Translations under genes and position numbers: made by a program
Source of the DNA: Oscillospiraceae bacterium
GTDB lineage: Bacteria; Bacillota; Clostridia; Oscillospirales; Oscillospiraceae
Reading direction: 5' to 3'
DNA length: 11,623 nt
Assembly: GCA_017400415.1 (NCBI GenBank)
Contig: JAFPTE010000260.1
Location: 1 to 11,623, forward strand
In this document: positions 5,783 to 11,623 of the stretch, one piece after another
Position numbering within the stretch: position 1 is the stretch's first letter
Layout of the letters: every line of letters starts with the position of its first letter
Notes under the pieces: generated by a model
Seen by the model: only the letters and a program-made list of their open reading frames with translations
The model's database searches: none
Told to the model about the DNA's origin: nothing

Positions 5783-6553
5783 ATGAAATATGTGCTTTGG
5801 ATAATCCTTGCCCCGCTGTGCCTGCTTTTGCTGTTTACGGCCCTGCTGATAATCAGCTCCCTTTTTGCGGACAGGCACCGGCAGTACACGGAGCACAGCC
5901 CCTATTTCCGCCGGCTTCTGAACACGGCCACGGGCCTGTGCCTGCTCCTGGGGCGCATACATCTCCACGTAACGGGCATGGAAAAGGTGCCGGAGGGCAC
6001 AAGATTCCTGCTGGTCTCCAACCACCGGTCCAAATTCGACCCCATAACCACCTGGTATGCCTTCCGGAAGTACGACGTGGCCTTTATATCCAAAAAGGAG
6101 AATTTTGAGGTGCCCTGCTTCGGCCGCATCATCCGGAAATGCTGCTTTATGGATATCGACCGGGAAAACCCCAGGGAGGCCATAAAGACCATAAACCTGG
6201 CGGCGGAGCTTATGGAGAAGGACACGGTCTCCGTGGGCCTCTACCCGGAGGGGACCCGGAACTTCGGTCCGGGGCTGCTGCCCTTTCACAACGGCACCTT
6301 CAAGATAGCCAAAAAGGCCGGGGCGCCCATAGTTATTATGAGTATCTCCGGCGCCGACGAGATAAAGTCCAATTATCCCCTTCGGCCCAGCCACGTCTTT
6401 ATAGACGTTCTGGAGACCCTGACGCCGGCGCAGGTTTCGGCCATGTCCACGGCGGAAATCGGGGAAGAGGCAGGCAGATTGATGGAAGAAAGCTTATACA
6501 AAAGAGGGAGAACAAATGAGAACGGTACTGCTTTACAACGCACAGGCGGCTAA
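5783..6553 (+). CDS. 1-acyl-sn-glycerol-3-phosphate acyltransferase (PlsC-like)
   Basis: 256 residues from ATG 5783, chosen over ATG 5768 because GGGGGGCGAAGGG lies directly upstream and the protein then starts at its membrane helix. It should transfer an acyl chain to lysophosphatidic acid or a similar lysolipid to make phosphatidic acid. An N-terminal membrane segment spans about 4-28. The acyltransferase motif I is 'VSNHRSKFDP' (His81 and Asp86, the catalytic HX4D), and motif III is 'GLYPEGTRN' (Glu156-Gly-Thr-Arg159, phosphate binding). A 'GAPIVIMSI' segment at about 180-188 corresponds to motif IV. Length is typical. The gene overlaps the following lipid kinase by 38 bases, so its last residues are encoded in the overlap and the two proteins are probably made together. 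TetR is divergent. Acyltransferase family certain; exact acceptor not. Confidence 0.9.
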   Translation: MKYVLWIILAPLCLLLLFTALLIISSLFADRHRQYTEHSPYFRRLLNTATGLCLLLGRIHLHVTGMEKVPEGTRFLLVSNHRSKFDPITTWYAFRKYDVAFISKKENFEVPCFGRIIRKCCFMDIDRENPREAIKTINLAAELMEKDTVSVGLYPEGTRNFGPGLLPFHNGTFKIAKKAGAPIVIMSISGADEIKSNYPLRPSHVFIDVLETLTPAQVSAMSTAEIGEEAGRLMEESLYKRGRTNENGTALQRTGG

Positions 6554-7364
6554 CGGACAGTGCAGGGAGCGGGCGGAAAAGCTTGCGGAAGGGCTTGCGT
6601 CCTGGGGCCCGGAGCTTATGGAGATTTCGTCCGTAAAAGACTACGCCCGCTTTTTCCGCCAGCTCGGGGGAGACAGGCTCATGATAGTGGGCGGCGACGG
6701 CACGCTGAACCGCTTTATAAACGATACCGAGGGCCTGGAAAGACCGGAGATCTGGTATTACGCCGCCGGCACAGGCAACGATTTCTGGCACGACCTGGGC
6801 CTGGGGGACGACTCCGAGCCGGTGAAGATCAATCCATACATAGAGGACCTGCCCACCGTTGAGGTAAACGGCAGGACCTGCCGCTTCCTGAACGGCGTGG
6901 GCTACGGCATTGACGGCTACTGCTGTGAGGAGGGGGACAGGCTGAAGGCCAGAAGCGACAAGCCCGTAAACTACACCTCCATCGCCATCAAGGGCCTGCT
7001 GTTCCATTTTAAGCCCAGAACCGCCCGGGTCATAACGGACGGCGTCAGCCGCACCTTCCGGGGCGCCTGGCTGGCCCCCACCATGAAGGGCCGCTATTAC
7101 GGCGGCGGCATGATGCCCACCCCGGGCCAGGACAGGAAAGACCCGTCCGGCAGGGTCAGCACCATGGTCATGTACGGCAGGGGCAAGCTCAGAACCCTGG
7201 CGGTGTTCCCCTCCATCTTCAAGGGCGAGCACGTGAAGCACAGGGATATGACGGCCATTATCCCCGGCAGCACCGTGACCGTGAAATTCGACACGCCCTG
7301 CGCCCTGCAGATCGACGGCGAGACCGTGCTGAACGTGAGCGAATACACCGTCAGAACAAAATAA
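6516..7364 (+). CDS. Diacylglycerol kinase-like lipid kinase (DagK/YegS family)
   Basis: 282 residues. The N-terminus 'MRTVLLYNAQAANG' matches the first strand of the family, which fixes the start despite its overlap with the acyltransferase; GAGGGAG lies six bases upstream of ATG. The DAGK catalytic domain is seen in 'IVGGDGTLNRFIND' (Gly59-Gly-Asp-Gly-Thr63, ATP phosphate loop) and 'YAAGTGNDF' (Gly85-Asn88-Asp89). The C-terminal beta domain (about 115-282) ends with 'ALQIDGETVLNV', where the DGE motif is usual in bacterial DgkB/YegS proteins. Such cytoplasmic enzymes phosphorylate diacylglycerol (or undecaprenol/sphingoid-like lipids in some members) to make phosphatidic acid. Next to a lysophosphatidate acyltransferase it supports a phosphatidic-acid recycling role. 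The lipid substrate cannot be decided from sequence. Confidence 0.9.
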   Translation: MRTVLLYNAQAANGQCRERAEKLAEGLASWGPELMEISSVKDYARFFRQLGGDRLMIVGGDGTLNRFINDTEGLERPEIWYYAAGTGNDFWHDLGLGDDSEPVKINPYIEDLPTVEVNGRTCRFLNGVGYGIDGYCCEEGDRLKARSDKPVNYTSIAIKGLLFHFKPRTARVITDGVSRTFRGAWLAPTMKGRYYGGGMMPTPGQDRKDPSGRVSTMVMYGRGKLRTLAVFPSIFKGEHVKHRDMTAIIPGSTVTVKFDTPCALQIDGETVLNVSEYTVRTK

Positions 7365-7367
7365 CAC

Positions 7368-7396
7368 TTGCATTGAGCCCGAAACCGTGGTATTTT
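7368..7396 (+). promoter_or_regulatory. Candidate promoter of the TIM-barrel gene
   Basis: TTGCAT (7368-7373), a 17-base spacer and TATTTT (7391-7396) preceded by TGG (an extended -10) lie directly after the lipid kinase stop. The -35 is only half matched, but spacing and the TG element are right. It would give a separate start for the following gene. Confidence 0.5.
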
Positions 7397-7421
7397 TGGA
7401 AAATCAGGGGGGAGTAAGGCA

Positions 7422-8276
7422 ATGCAGATAGGAATCAGACTTCATGATGTAAATGCTGCTCTTTCGCCGGAGCAGCAGACCATGGAAAACCGGGCAAAAA
7501 AGGCGGCGGAGGAGGGCTTCTCCTGCGTCCATCTGGCGCTGAGCAAGGTCATAAAGGGCTTCACGTTTGATGACTGCGCCATGACCGAGGGCCTGGGTCA
7601 CTATGTAAAAAGGGTCTTCTCACGGGAGGGGCTGGATATTGCGGTGCTGGGCTGCTACCTGAACCTGGCCCATCCGGACCCGGAAAAGCTCCGGGAGATA
7701 CAGAGCCGCTACTTCGGCAGCATAAGAATTGCGTCCCTCATGGGCGCCGGGGTGGTGGGCACGGAGACCGGCTGCCCCAATGCGGAGTACAAGCTGGACC
7801 GGAACACCCACACGGAGGAGGCTCTCAATATCTTCCTCCGGGGCCTGGAGCCTGTGGTGGAGGAGGCGGAGCGGCGGGGGGTGACCCTGGCCATCGAGCC
7901 TGTCTGGAACCACATCGTCTGCAACGGACAGCGGGCTCAGAAGGTGCTGAAGTCCATAGGCAGCCGGAGCCTGCGGATAATCCTGGACCCCGTAAACCTT
8001 CTCTATGAGGGCAACGCAGACCGGAAGGACGCCGTCATCGCTGACGCCATCGAAAGGGTGGGGGAGCAGGTGGCGGTCATACACCTGAAGGATTACACTT
8101 ACGAAAACGGCAGGCTCAAAAGCATCGCCGCCGGCACGGGACAGATGGATTACCGCCGGGTCCTGGCCTTTGCAAAGGAGCGCAAGCCCTACATCCAGGC
8201 GACCCTGGAGAACACGGCAAACGAAAATGCCGTGGCCTCCCGGCAGTTTATCGAAAGACTTTACAGCGAGATATGA
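7422..8276 (+). CDS. Sugar phosphate isomerase/epimerase-type TIM-barrel protein
   Basis: 284 residues, soluble and cytoplasmic, starting at ATG 7422 behind GGGGGGAG. It fits the xylose-isomerase-like/AP-endonuclease-2 TIM-barrel superfamily. The first strand 'MQIGIRLHDV' is followed by 'GFSCVHLAL' and 'GLDIAVLGCYLNL'; a 'VVGTETGCP' strand is characteristic of these epimerases. Candidate metal ligands sit at strand ends: Glu159 in 'LAIEPVWNH', Asp189 in 'IILDPVNLL', His221 in 'VIHLKDY' and Glu263 in 'ATLENT'. Family members interconvert keto and aldo sugars or cyclitols using a divalent metal. It follows the lipid kinase by 57 bases but has its own candidate promoter, and is convergent with the pectinesterase gene, so a link to sugar use is plausible. 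Substrate unknown. Confidence 0.87.
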   Translation: MQIGIRLHDVNAALSPEQQTMENRAKKAAEEGFSCVHLALSKVIKGFTFDDCAMTEGLGHYVKRVFSREGLDIAVLGCYLNLAHPDPEKLREIQSRYFGSIRIASLMGAGVVGTETGCPNAEYKLDRNTHTEEALNIFLRGLEPVVEEAERRGVTLAIEPVWNHIVCNGQRAQKVLKSIGSRSLRIILDPVNLLYEGNADRKDAVIADAIERVGEQVAVIHLKDYTYENGRLKSIAAGTGQMDYRRVLAFAKERKPYIQATLENTANENAVASRQFIERLYSEI

Positions 8277-8280
8277 AAAT

Positions 8281-8305
8281 GCGCCGCTCAGCCGAGCGGC
8301 GCTCT
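8281..8305. terminator. Terminator hairpin between convergent genes
   Basis: A perfect 9-bp stem GCGCCGCTC/GAGCGGCGC (8281-8289 and 8294-8302) with loop AGCC. On the plus strand it is followed by TCTCTTTAT, and on the minus strand by ATTTT. The uridine runs are broken, but the position, four bases past one stop and five before the other, supports a shared terminator. Confidence 0.75.
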
Positions 8306-8307
8306 CT

Positions 8308-9162
8308 TTATGCCTTTACCCAGGGCACTCTTCCGGGAACGGGCGGGTGCTCATAAAACCGGGCGGTCCTGTCCCGGTCCGTGTCGTTCCACTTGTCAAA
8401 GCCCAGAGGGGAGATGTGGGGCCCGTAGGTGCAGCCCTCAAAGACGCAGAGGCCGTAGTCCCGCCAGGGGCGGGCCAGATAAATGGTGCCGTCGCCCACG
8501 CCCTCCTGCCGGGTGAAGCGGCAGCCTTTGAACGCAAAGCCCCGGGTTTGGGCCGGCGTGTGGGCCGGGGCGGCGCAGTAGCCGATGTTCCGGGCGTCCC
8601 GGACGGAGCGGATCTGGCAGCCTTCAAAAACCGCATCGCCGCAGCCGAAGATAAAGTCCACGGTGCCCTCGATAAGGCAGTCCTCAAAATGCTGGGTCAT
8701 ATACCCGCCCCGCCGGAGCTCGTCCGGCAGGAAATTAACGTAACGCTCAATCAGGTCCGGGGGCAGGGGGCCGCAGAAGAGAGTGTCCTGGGTGGAGGAG
8801 AGGCGGCAGCTTTTCATTTTGAAGCCGTCGGCCACCACGCTGAGGGCCACCTCCTGACCCAGCTTCTCCGGGGAGCCGGCGCTGTTCACGATTGCCAGCT
8901 TCTCCATGGTCACGTCATCTGCGCAGACGGCAATGGTCCAGGTCCGGAAGGTGTTCAGCTCCACGCCGTTTTCGTCGGGCTTCTTTGCATAGTCGTCATA
9001 GACAAAAACGGTTTTTTCCATTCCTGCGCCAATCAGATGAAGGCCTTTTTTGCGTATGGAAGCCTTGCCGAAGTAGACGCCTTCGGCAAAATGAATAAAG
9101 GAGTTTTCGGGCGCACTATCGAAAACGGATTGCAAATTGTCCCCGGGCTTTACAAAAATCAT
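8308..9162 (-). CDS. Pectinesterase (pectin methylesterase, CE8 family), cytoplasmic form
   Basis: 284 residues, beta-helix enzyme that should remove methyl esters from galacturonan. The family motifs are present: 'GQEVALSVVADG' (Gln103), 'SSTQDTLFCGPLP' (Gln125, Asp126 proton donor), 'CLIEGTVDFIFG' (Asp169 nucleophile) and 'YLARPWRDYG' (Arg231 and Trp233, substrate binding). All catalytic residues are therefore kept. There is no signal peptide: the protein begins 'MIFVKPGDNLQSVFDSAPENS', directly the first beta-helix strand. It is also short, so it likely works in the cytoplasm on imported oligogalacturonides. A segment of about 27 residues (130-156) between the QDTLF and EGTVDF motifs is longer than in plant enzymes. 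The start has AGAGG nine bases upstream. It is divergent from the permease operon, which supports a pectin-oligosaccharide locus. The other possibility, a related CE8 acting on another ester, is less likely. Confidence 0.9.
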   Translation of the reverse strand: MIFVKPGDNLQSVFDSAPENSFIHFAEGVYFGKASIRKKGLHLIGAGMEKTVFVYDDYAKKPDENGVELNTFRTWTIAVCADDVTMEKLAIVNSAGSPEKLGQEVALSVVADGFKMKSCRLSSTQDTLFCGPLPPDLIERYVNFLPDELRRGGYMTQHFEDCLIEGTVDFIFGCGDAVFEGCQIRSVRDARNIGYCAAPAHTPAQTRGFAFKGCRFTRQEGVGDGTIYLARPWRDYGLCVFEGCTYGPHISPLGFDKWNDTDRDRTARFYEHPPVPGRVPWVKA

Positions 9163-9225
9163 ATAAAAAAACCTCTATTGTCTATATTTTTTGAATTTTC
9201 ACCCTTGCGGGTCCTTCCTGGCCCT

Positions 9226-9231
9226 ATTATA
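9226..9231 (-). promoter_or_regulatory. Extended -10 promoter of the pectinesterase gene
   Basis: Minus strand TGGTATAAT: a perfect -10 (complement of 9226-9231) with the TG element. The -35 region is only T-rich. The leader of about 60 bases contains a small hairpin ACCC-GCAA-GGGT (complement of 9201-9212) with a GNRA-type loop. Confidence 0.62.
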
Positions 9232-9321
9232 CCATGAATCAAAATAACGAAAATAGCCAAAAGCGAGAAAGTCGGAATTGTGCATAAAGTCCCTTGTTTT
9301 TGGCATATACGGAATTTGGAC

Positions 9322-9341
9322 CGTCAATTATAATAATGACG
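9322..9341 (+). promoter_or_regulatory. -10 box inside an inverted repeat, promoter and operator of the permease operon
   Basis: TATAAT at 9329-9334 is a perfect -10. It sits exactly in the middle of CGTCA-N10-TGACG (9322-9326 and 9337-9341). The -35 position (TATACG, 9306-9311, 17-base spacer) is poor. A repressor bound to the repeat would block the promoter. The leader to the ATG at 9399 would be about 58 bases. Confidence 0.5.
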
Positions 9342-9398
9342 CAAATGGATAGGTGTGTTCTGACTATCAATTTGACAAATATTCAGGCCGGAGGTGCG

Positions 9399-9986
9399 AT
9401 GAGAAAACAGCTTTCTTTTGGACAGTACCGCACCATTGACCTGGTTCTTTTTGCCCTTATGCTGGCGGTTTTTGAGTTCATAATCATCTCCGCAGCTACC
9501 CGCTGGTTCCCGGACCAGCTCTACACCGTGTCTCTGGCGGCGGCCATAACGAGCATCGTCATGATGCGCTGGGGCCCCTGGGGGCTCATCCACGCCGGTC
9601 TTGCCGGCGCTGCGTACTGCTTCTTCTCCGGCGCAGTCCGGGTGCAGTACCTTATGTACATTCTCGGAAATCTCTTCTCCGCAGGAAGCCTTGTGATGCT
9701 CCGGCTTCTGGGAGGGGAGAGGATAAGGCAGAGCCAGTGGCTCTCCCTTGCCTTCGGACTTCTGACCTGGCTTCTCATGTGTCTGGGCCGGATGGCCATG
9801 GCTCTTATTTTCGGGGCGGGGTTCGGCGACGCTCTGGCCTTCCTTACGACGGATTCGCTTTCCGCCGTGTTCACATTGGTCATTGTATGGATTGCCCGCC
9901 GGCTTGACGGGATTTTTGAAAACCAAAAACACTACCTACTTCGGCTGAACAAAGAGCGTGAAGAGGAAAAAGGAGGAACCCTATGA
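9399..9986 (+). CDS. Six-TM membrane protein resembling an ECF-transporter S component
   Basis: 195 residues from ATG 9399, chosen because GGAGGTG lies just upstream; in-frame ATGs before it (from 9294) have no ribosome binding site. Hydrophobic segments at about 13-33, 41-57, 61-78, 83-103, 113-139 and 146-167 give six helices, followed by a charged cytoplasmic tail ('LLRLNKEREEEKGG'). The fold shape, small size and 'YRTIDLVLFALMLAVFEF' start resemble substrate-binding S components of energy-coupling-factor transporters, but no S-family signature for a named vitamin is seen. The stop overlaps the next ATG (ATGA), so it is translationally coupled to an LplB/YtcP-type sugar permease. No EcfA or EcfT gene is in the window. 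It might bind a sugar-derived ligand, act as an accessory to the ABC importer, or be an unrelated membrane protein. Topology is seen; family is a moderate guess. Confidence 0.6.
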   Translation: MRKQLSFGQYRTIDLVLFALMLAVFEFIIISAATRWFPDQLYTVSLAAAITSIVMMRWGPWGLIHAGLAGAAYCFFSGAVRVQYLMYILGNLFSAGSLVMLRLLGGERIRQSQWLSLAFGLLTWLLMCLGRMAMALIFGAGFGDALAFLTTDSLSAVFTLVIVWIARRLDGIFENQKHYLLRLNKEREEEKGGTL

Positions 9987-11035
9987 AAGAAAAGGCGGCG
10001 GATTTCCTGGTATTCGACAAGGAAACGAATACATACCGGGAAAGTCCGGAGCAGGCGGTCCGTGATGACGTGGAGAAGCACTACTGGCTCCACGTGGGAC
10101 GCACCATTTTGAAGGACTGGCGTCTTTACCTGATGCTGGTGCCCATGATTCTGGTCTTCCTGTTCTGGCGTTACTTCCCCATGTACGAGCTTCTGGGGAG
10201 CTTCAAGGTCTCGGATGAGGTCCTGCCCGTCTCCGAGCAGCTCTTCTCCGGCTTCTCTTACTTCAAGCGCCTGCTTGTAGGCGGGGACACCATGAGCCAG
10301 GAGTTCTGGAGGGCACTGCGCAACACCTTCCTTCTGAGCTTCTACGGCCTGTGCTTCGGCTTTCCCATGCCCATCATCCTTGCCCTGTTCTTCAACGAAA
10401 TCAAGTCCAACATCGCCCGCAGCGTCTATCAGGTGCTGACCTACCTGCCCAAGTTCATGTCCACCGTCGTTATGACGTCTCTGGTGACCATGCTTGTGAA
10501 GCAGGGCTCCCTGACCAGCGGCATGGGCATCGTGAGCCAGTTTCTGGCCAACATCGGCGTCATAAGTCAGGAGGTGGCCAACGCAGGCCTTCTGAAGAAC
10601 CCGGACTTCTTCCGGGCCATCTACCAGATAAGCGGCATCTGGGAGGGCGCCGGCTACGACAGCATCGTGTTCTTCGCCGCCATCATCGCCATCTCGCCCA
10701 CCAGCTATGAGGCTGCCCAGATCGACGGCGCCGGCAAAATGGCCCAGATGCGCTACGTGGTGCTGCCCAGCATCCTTTCCACCATCGTCATCATGCTGAT
10801 CACCAGAATCGGCTCCCTGCTGAACATCGGCTATGAGAAGGTCCTCCTTCTCTACGATACCAGCACCTACGTCACCGCCGACGTGGTCTCCACCTTCGCC
10901 CAGCGGTACGGCCTGGCCGGTGCGGCAAAGGGAATCGCCTCCGCCGCCGAGATGATGAACAACGTCATCGGAATGCTGCTGGTGATTTCCGCAAACACCA
11001 TCGCCCGCAAGGCGTCCGACACGTCGCTGTATTAA
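9983..11035 (+). CDS. Carbohydrate ABC transporter permease, LplB/YtcP type
   Basis: 350 residues. One of the two membrane subunits of a CUT1-type sugar importer, working with a second permease (the next gene), an extracellular binding protein and an ATPase not in this window. The BPD_transp_1 domain covers about 115-345, with the EAA motif at about 243-262: 'EAAQIDGAGKMAQMRY' ends in 'VVLP', which docks on the ATPase. An N-terminal extension of about 45 charged residues precedes the first helix (about 47-64); in most LplB-type permeases this is only 10-20 residues. After TM1 comes 'YFPMYELLGSF', a variant of the family's YxPMYG segment. The start has AGGAGG six bases upstream and overlaps the stop of the S-like gene. 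The LplB group is often linked to pectin, rhamnogalacturonan or glycan oligosaccharide import, consistent with the divergent pectinesterase. The sugar is inferred. Confidence 0.92.
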   Translation: MKEKAADFLVFDKETNTYRESPEQAVRDDVEKHYWLHVGRTILKDWRLYLMLVPMILVFLFWRYFPMYELLGSFKVSDEVLPVSEQLFSGFSYFKRLLVGGDTMSQEFWRALRNTFLLSFYGLCFGFPMPIILALFFNEIKSNIARSVYQVLTYLPKFMSTVVMTSLVTMLVKQGSLTSGMGIVSQFLANIGVISQEVANAGLLKNPDFFRAIYQISGIWEGAGYDSIVFFAAIIAISPTSYEAAQIDGAGKMAQMRYVVLPSILSTIVIMLITRIGSLLNIGYEKVLLLYDTSTYVTADVVSTFAQRYGLAGAAKGIASAAEMMNNVIGMLLVISANTIARKASDTSLY

Positions 11036-11048
11036 GGAGGAGATCATT

Positions 11049-11623
11049 ATGAAAAGAAAACTTGAGATCTCCGAGCTTATCTTCAAAGTCATCAGCTACA
11101 CGCTGCTGACCGTGTTCGCCCTGGCCTGCCTCTATCCCTTCGTTTACGCAGTGTCCGCCTCACTCTCCGCCAGGGAGGCCGTTGAGTACGGCCGGGTGGT
11201 CCTGTTCCCCAAGGGACTGCAGTTTGAGGCCTTCGCCAGAATGTTCGGCGACAACATGTTCTGGAACGCCTACTCCAACACCCTGTTCCTGACCCTCTAC
11301 GGCACTATCTGGGCCCTGGGCGTTGCCATTCTGGGCGCCTACGCCCTCTCCAAGAAGAGGCTGCTGTTCCGGAAGTTCTTCAACTTCTTCCTGGTGTTCA
11401 CCATGTGGTTCTCTGCAGGTCTTGTACCCCAGTACCTGAACTACCTGGCCACGCAGAAGGTCTTCGCCTCCGTGGGCATCACCGATGACAAGTGGCTGGT
11501 GGTCATCGCCATGGGCATGGCGGCCATGAACATCATCCTCCTGCGCAACGCCTTTGAAAACGTGCCCAGCGAGATCGAGGAAGCCGCCATCGTGGATGGC
11601 GCCACGGAAATGCAGGTGCTTTC
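11049..11623 (+). CDS. Carbohydrate ABC transporter permease, LplC/YtcP type, partial
   Basis: The first 191 codons, open to the window end; ATG 11049 follows GGAGG nine bases upstream, 13 bases after the previous stop. An N-terminal membrane helix (about 13-36, 'FKVISYTLLTVFALACLYPFVYAV') is followed by an external loop ('SASLSAREAVEYGRVVLFPKG'), then a helix at about 77-96 and 'AYALSKKRLLFRKFF', the cytoplasmic segment that precedes 'FTMWFSAGLVPQYL'. The EAA motif begins at about residue 180 with 'EIEEAAIVDGATEMQVL' and is cut by the window edge. This matches the second permease of the LplB/LplC pair. A binding-protein gene and the ATPase probably follow or lie elsewhere; they cannot be seen. 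Confidence 0.9.
   Translation, partial: MKRKLEISELIFKVISYTLLTVFALACLYPFVYAVSASLSAREAVEYGRVVLFPKGLQFEAFARMFGDNMFWNAYSNTLFLTLYGTIWALGVAILGAYALSKKRLLFRKFFNFFLVFTMWFSAGLVPQYLNYLATQKVFASVGITDDKWLVVIAMGMAAMNIILLRNAFENVPSEIEEAAIVDGATEMQVL

Noticed and set aside
6399..7373. 324-codon minus-strand frame opposite the lipid kinase
   Set aside because: The plus strand holds the GGDGT and GTGND kinase motifs; the antisense protein has no recognisable domain.
8170..9237. 355-codon plus-strand frame opposite the pectinesterase
   Set aside because: It runs through the terminator hairpin and is antisense to a protein with all CE8 catalytic motifs.
9372..9377. TTGACA before the S-like gene as a -35 box
   Set aside because: The matching -10 would fall within the ribosome binding site and start codon; no TATAAT-like sequence is there.
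9932..11092. 386-codon open frame on the minus strand across the permeases
   Set aside because: It is antisense to a permease with a clear EAA motif and is rich in His, Gly, Asp and Gln, the usual mirror composition of a membrane protein gene.

Overview
This is about 11.6 kb of GC-rich Firmicutes DNA. The mix suggests a gut or rumen Clostridium-class bacterium, probably Oscillospirales-like (inference). Evidence: strong AGGAGG-type ribosome binding sites, sigma-A-like promoters, a VanRS/OmpR-type two-component pair whose kinase carries the clostridial 'NVSHDIKTPLTSI' H-box, an AGCS symporter, a DUF4298 protein and LplB/YtcP-type sugar permeases. The species cannot be named from the sequence.

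Layout. (1) 1-203: the 3' end of a WYL-domain transcription regulator and its terminator. (2) 283-3346, minus strand: a tightly packed operon of response regulator, polytopic histidine kinase and membrane-anchored C39-like cysteine peptidase. Both junctions are ATGA overlaps. Upstream is a promoter with a good -10, a poor -35 and phased CTTAA boxes, as expected for autoregulation by an OmpR-type regulator. (3) 3449-4636, plus strand: a short AGCS sodium:amino-acid symporter, convergent across a shared bidirectional terminator with a DUF4298 gene. (4) 4653-8276: DUF4298 and a TetR regulator (minus) diverge from an acyltransferase (PlsC-like)/diacylglycerol-kinase-like lipid pair whose genes overlap by 38 bases. 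A sugar-phosphate isomerase/epimerase-type TIM-barrel gene with its own candidate promoter follows. (5) 8281-11623: a carbohydrate region. A pectin-methylesterase-like enzyme without a signal peptide (minus) diverges from an operon of a six-TM protein resembling an ECF-transporter S component, an LplB/YtcP-type permease and the start of a second permease cut off by the window end.

How the parts work together. The two-component/C39 operon looks like a signalling unit with an extracytoplasmic protease output. TetR, the acyltransferase and the lipid kinase look like a phospholipid-synthesis or lipid-recycling module under local control. The pectinesterase and permeases suggest import of pectin-derived or related oligosaccharides and their processing in the cytoplasm. 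The most unusual items are the S-component-like protein translationally coupled to a sugar ABC permease, an inverted repeat centred exactly on that operon's -10 box, and the TCS-peptidase operon with its phased boxes. No CRISPR, tRNA, rRNA, insertion sequence or phage gene is visible. The longest non-coding stretches are 5595-5782 and 9163-9398; both are divergent promoter regions under 300 bases.
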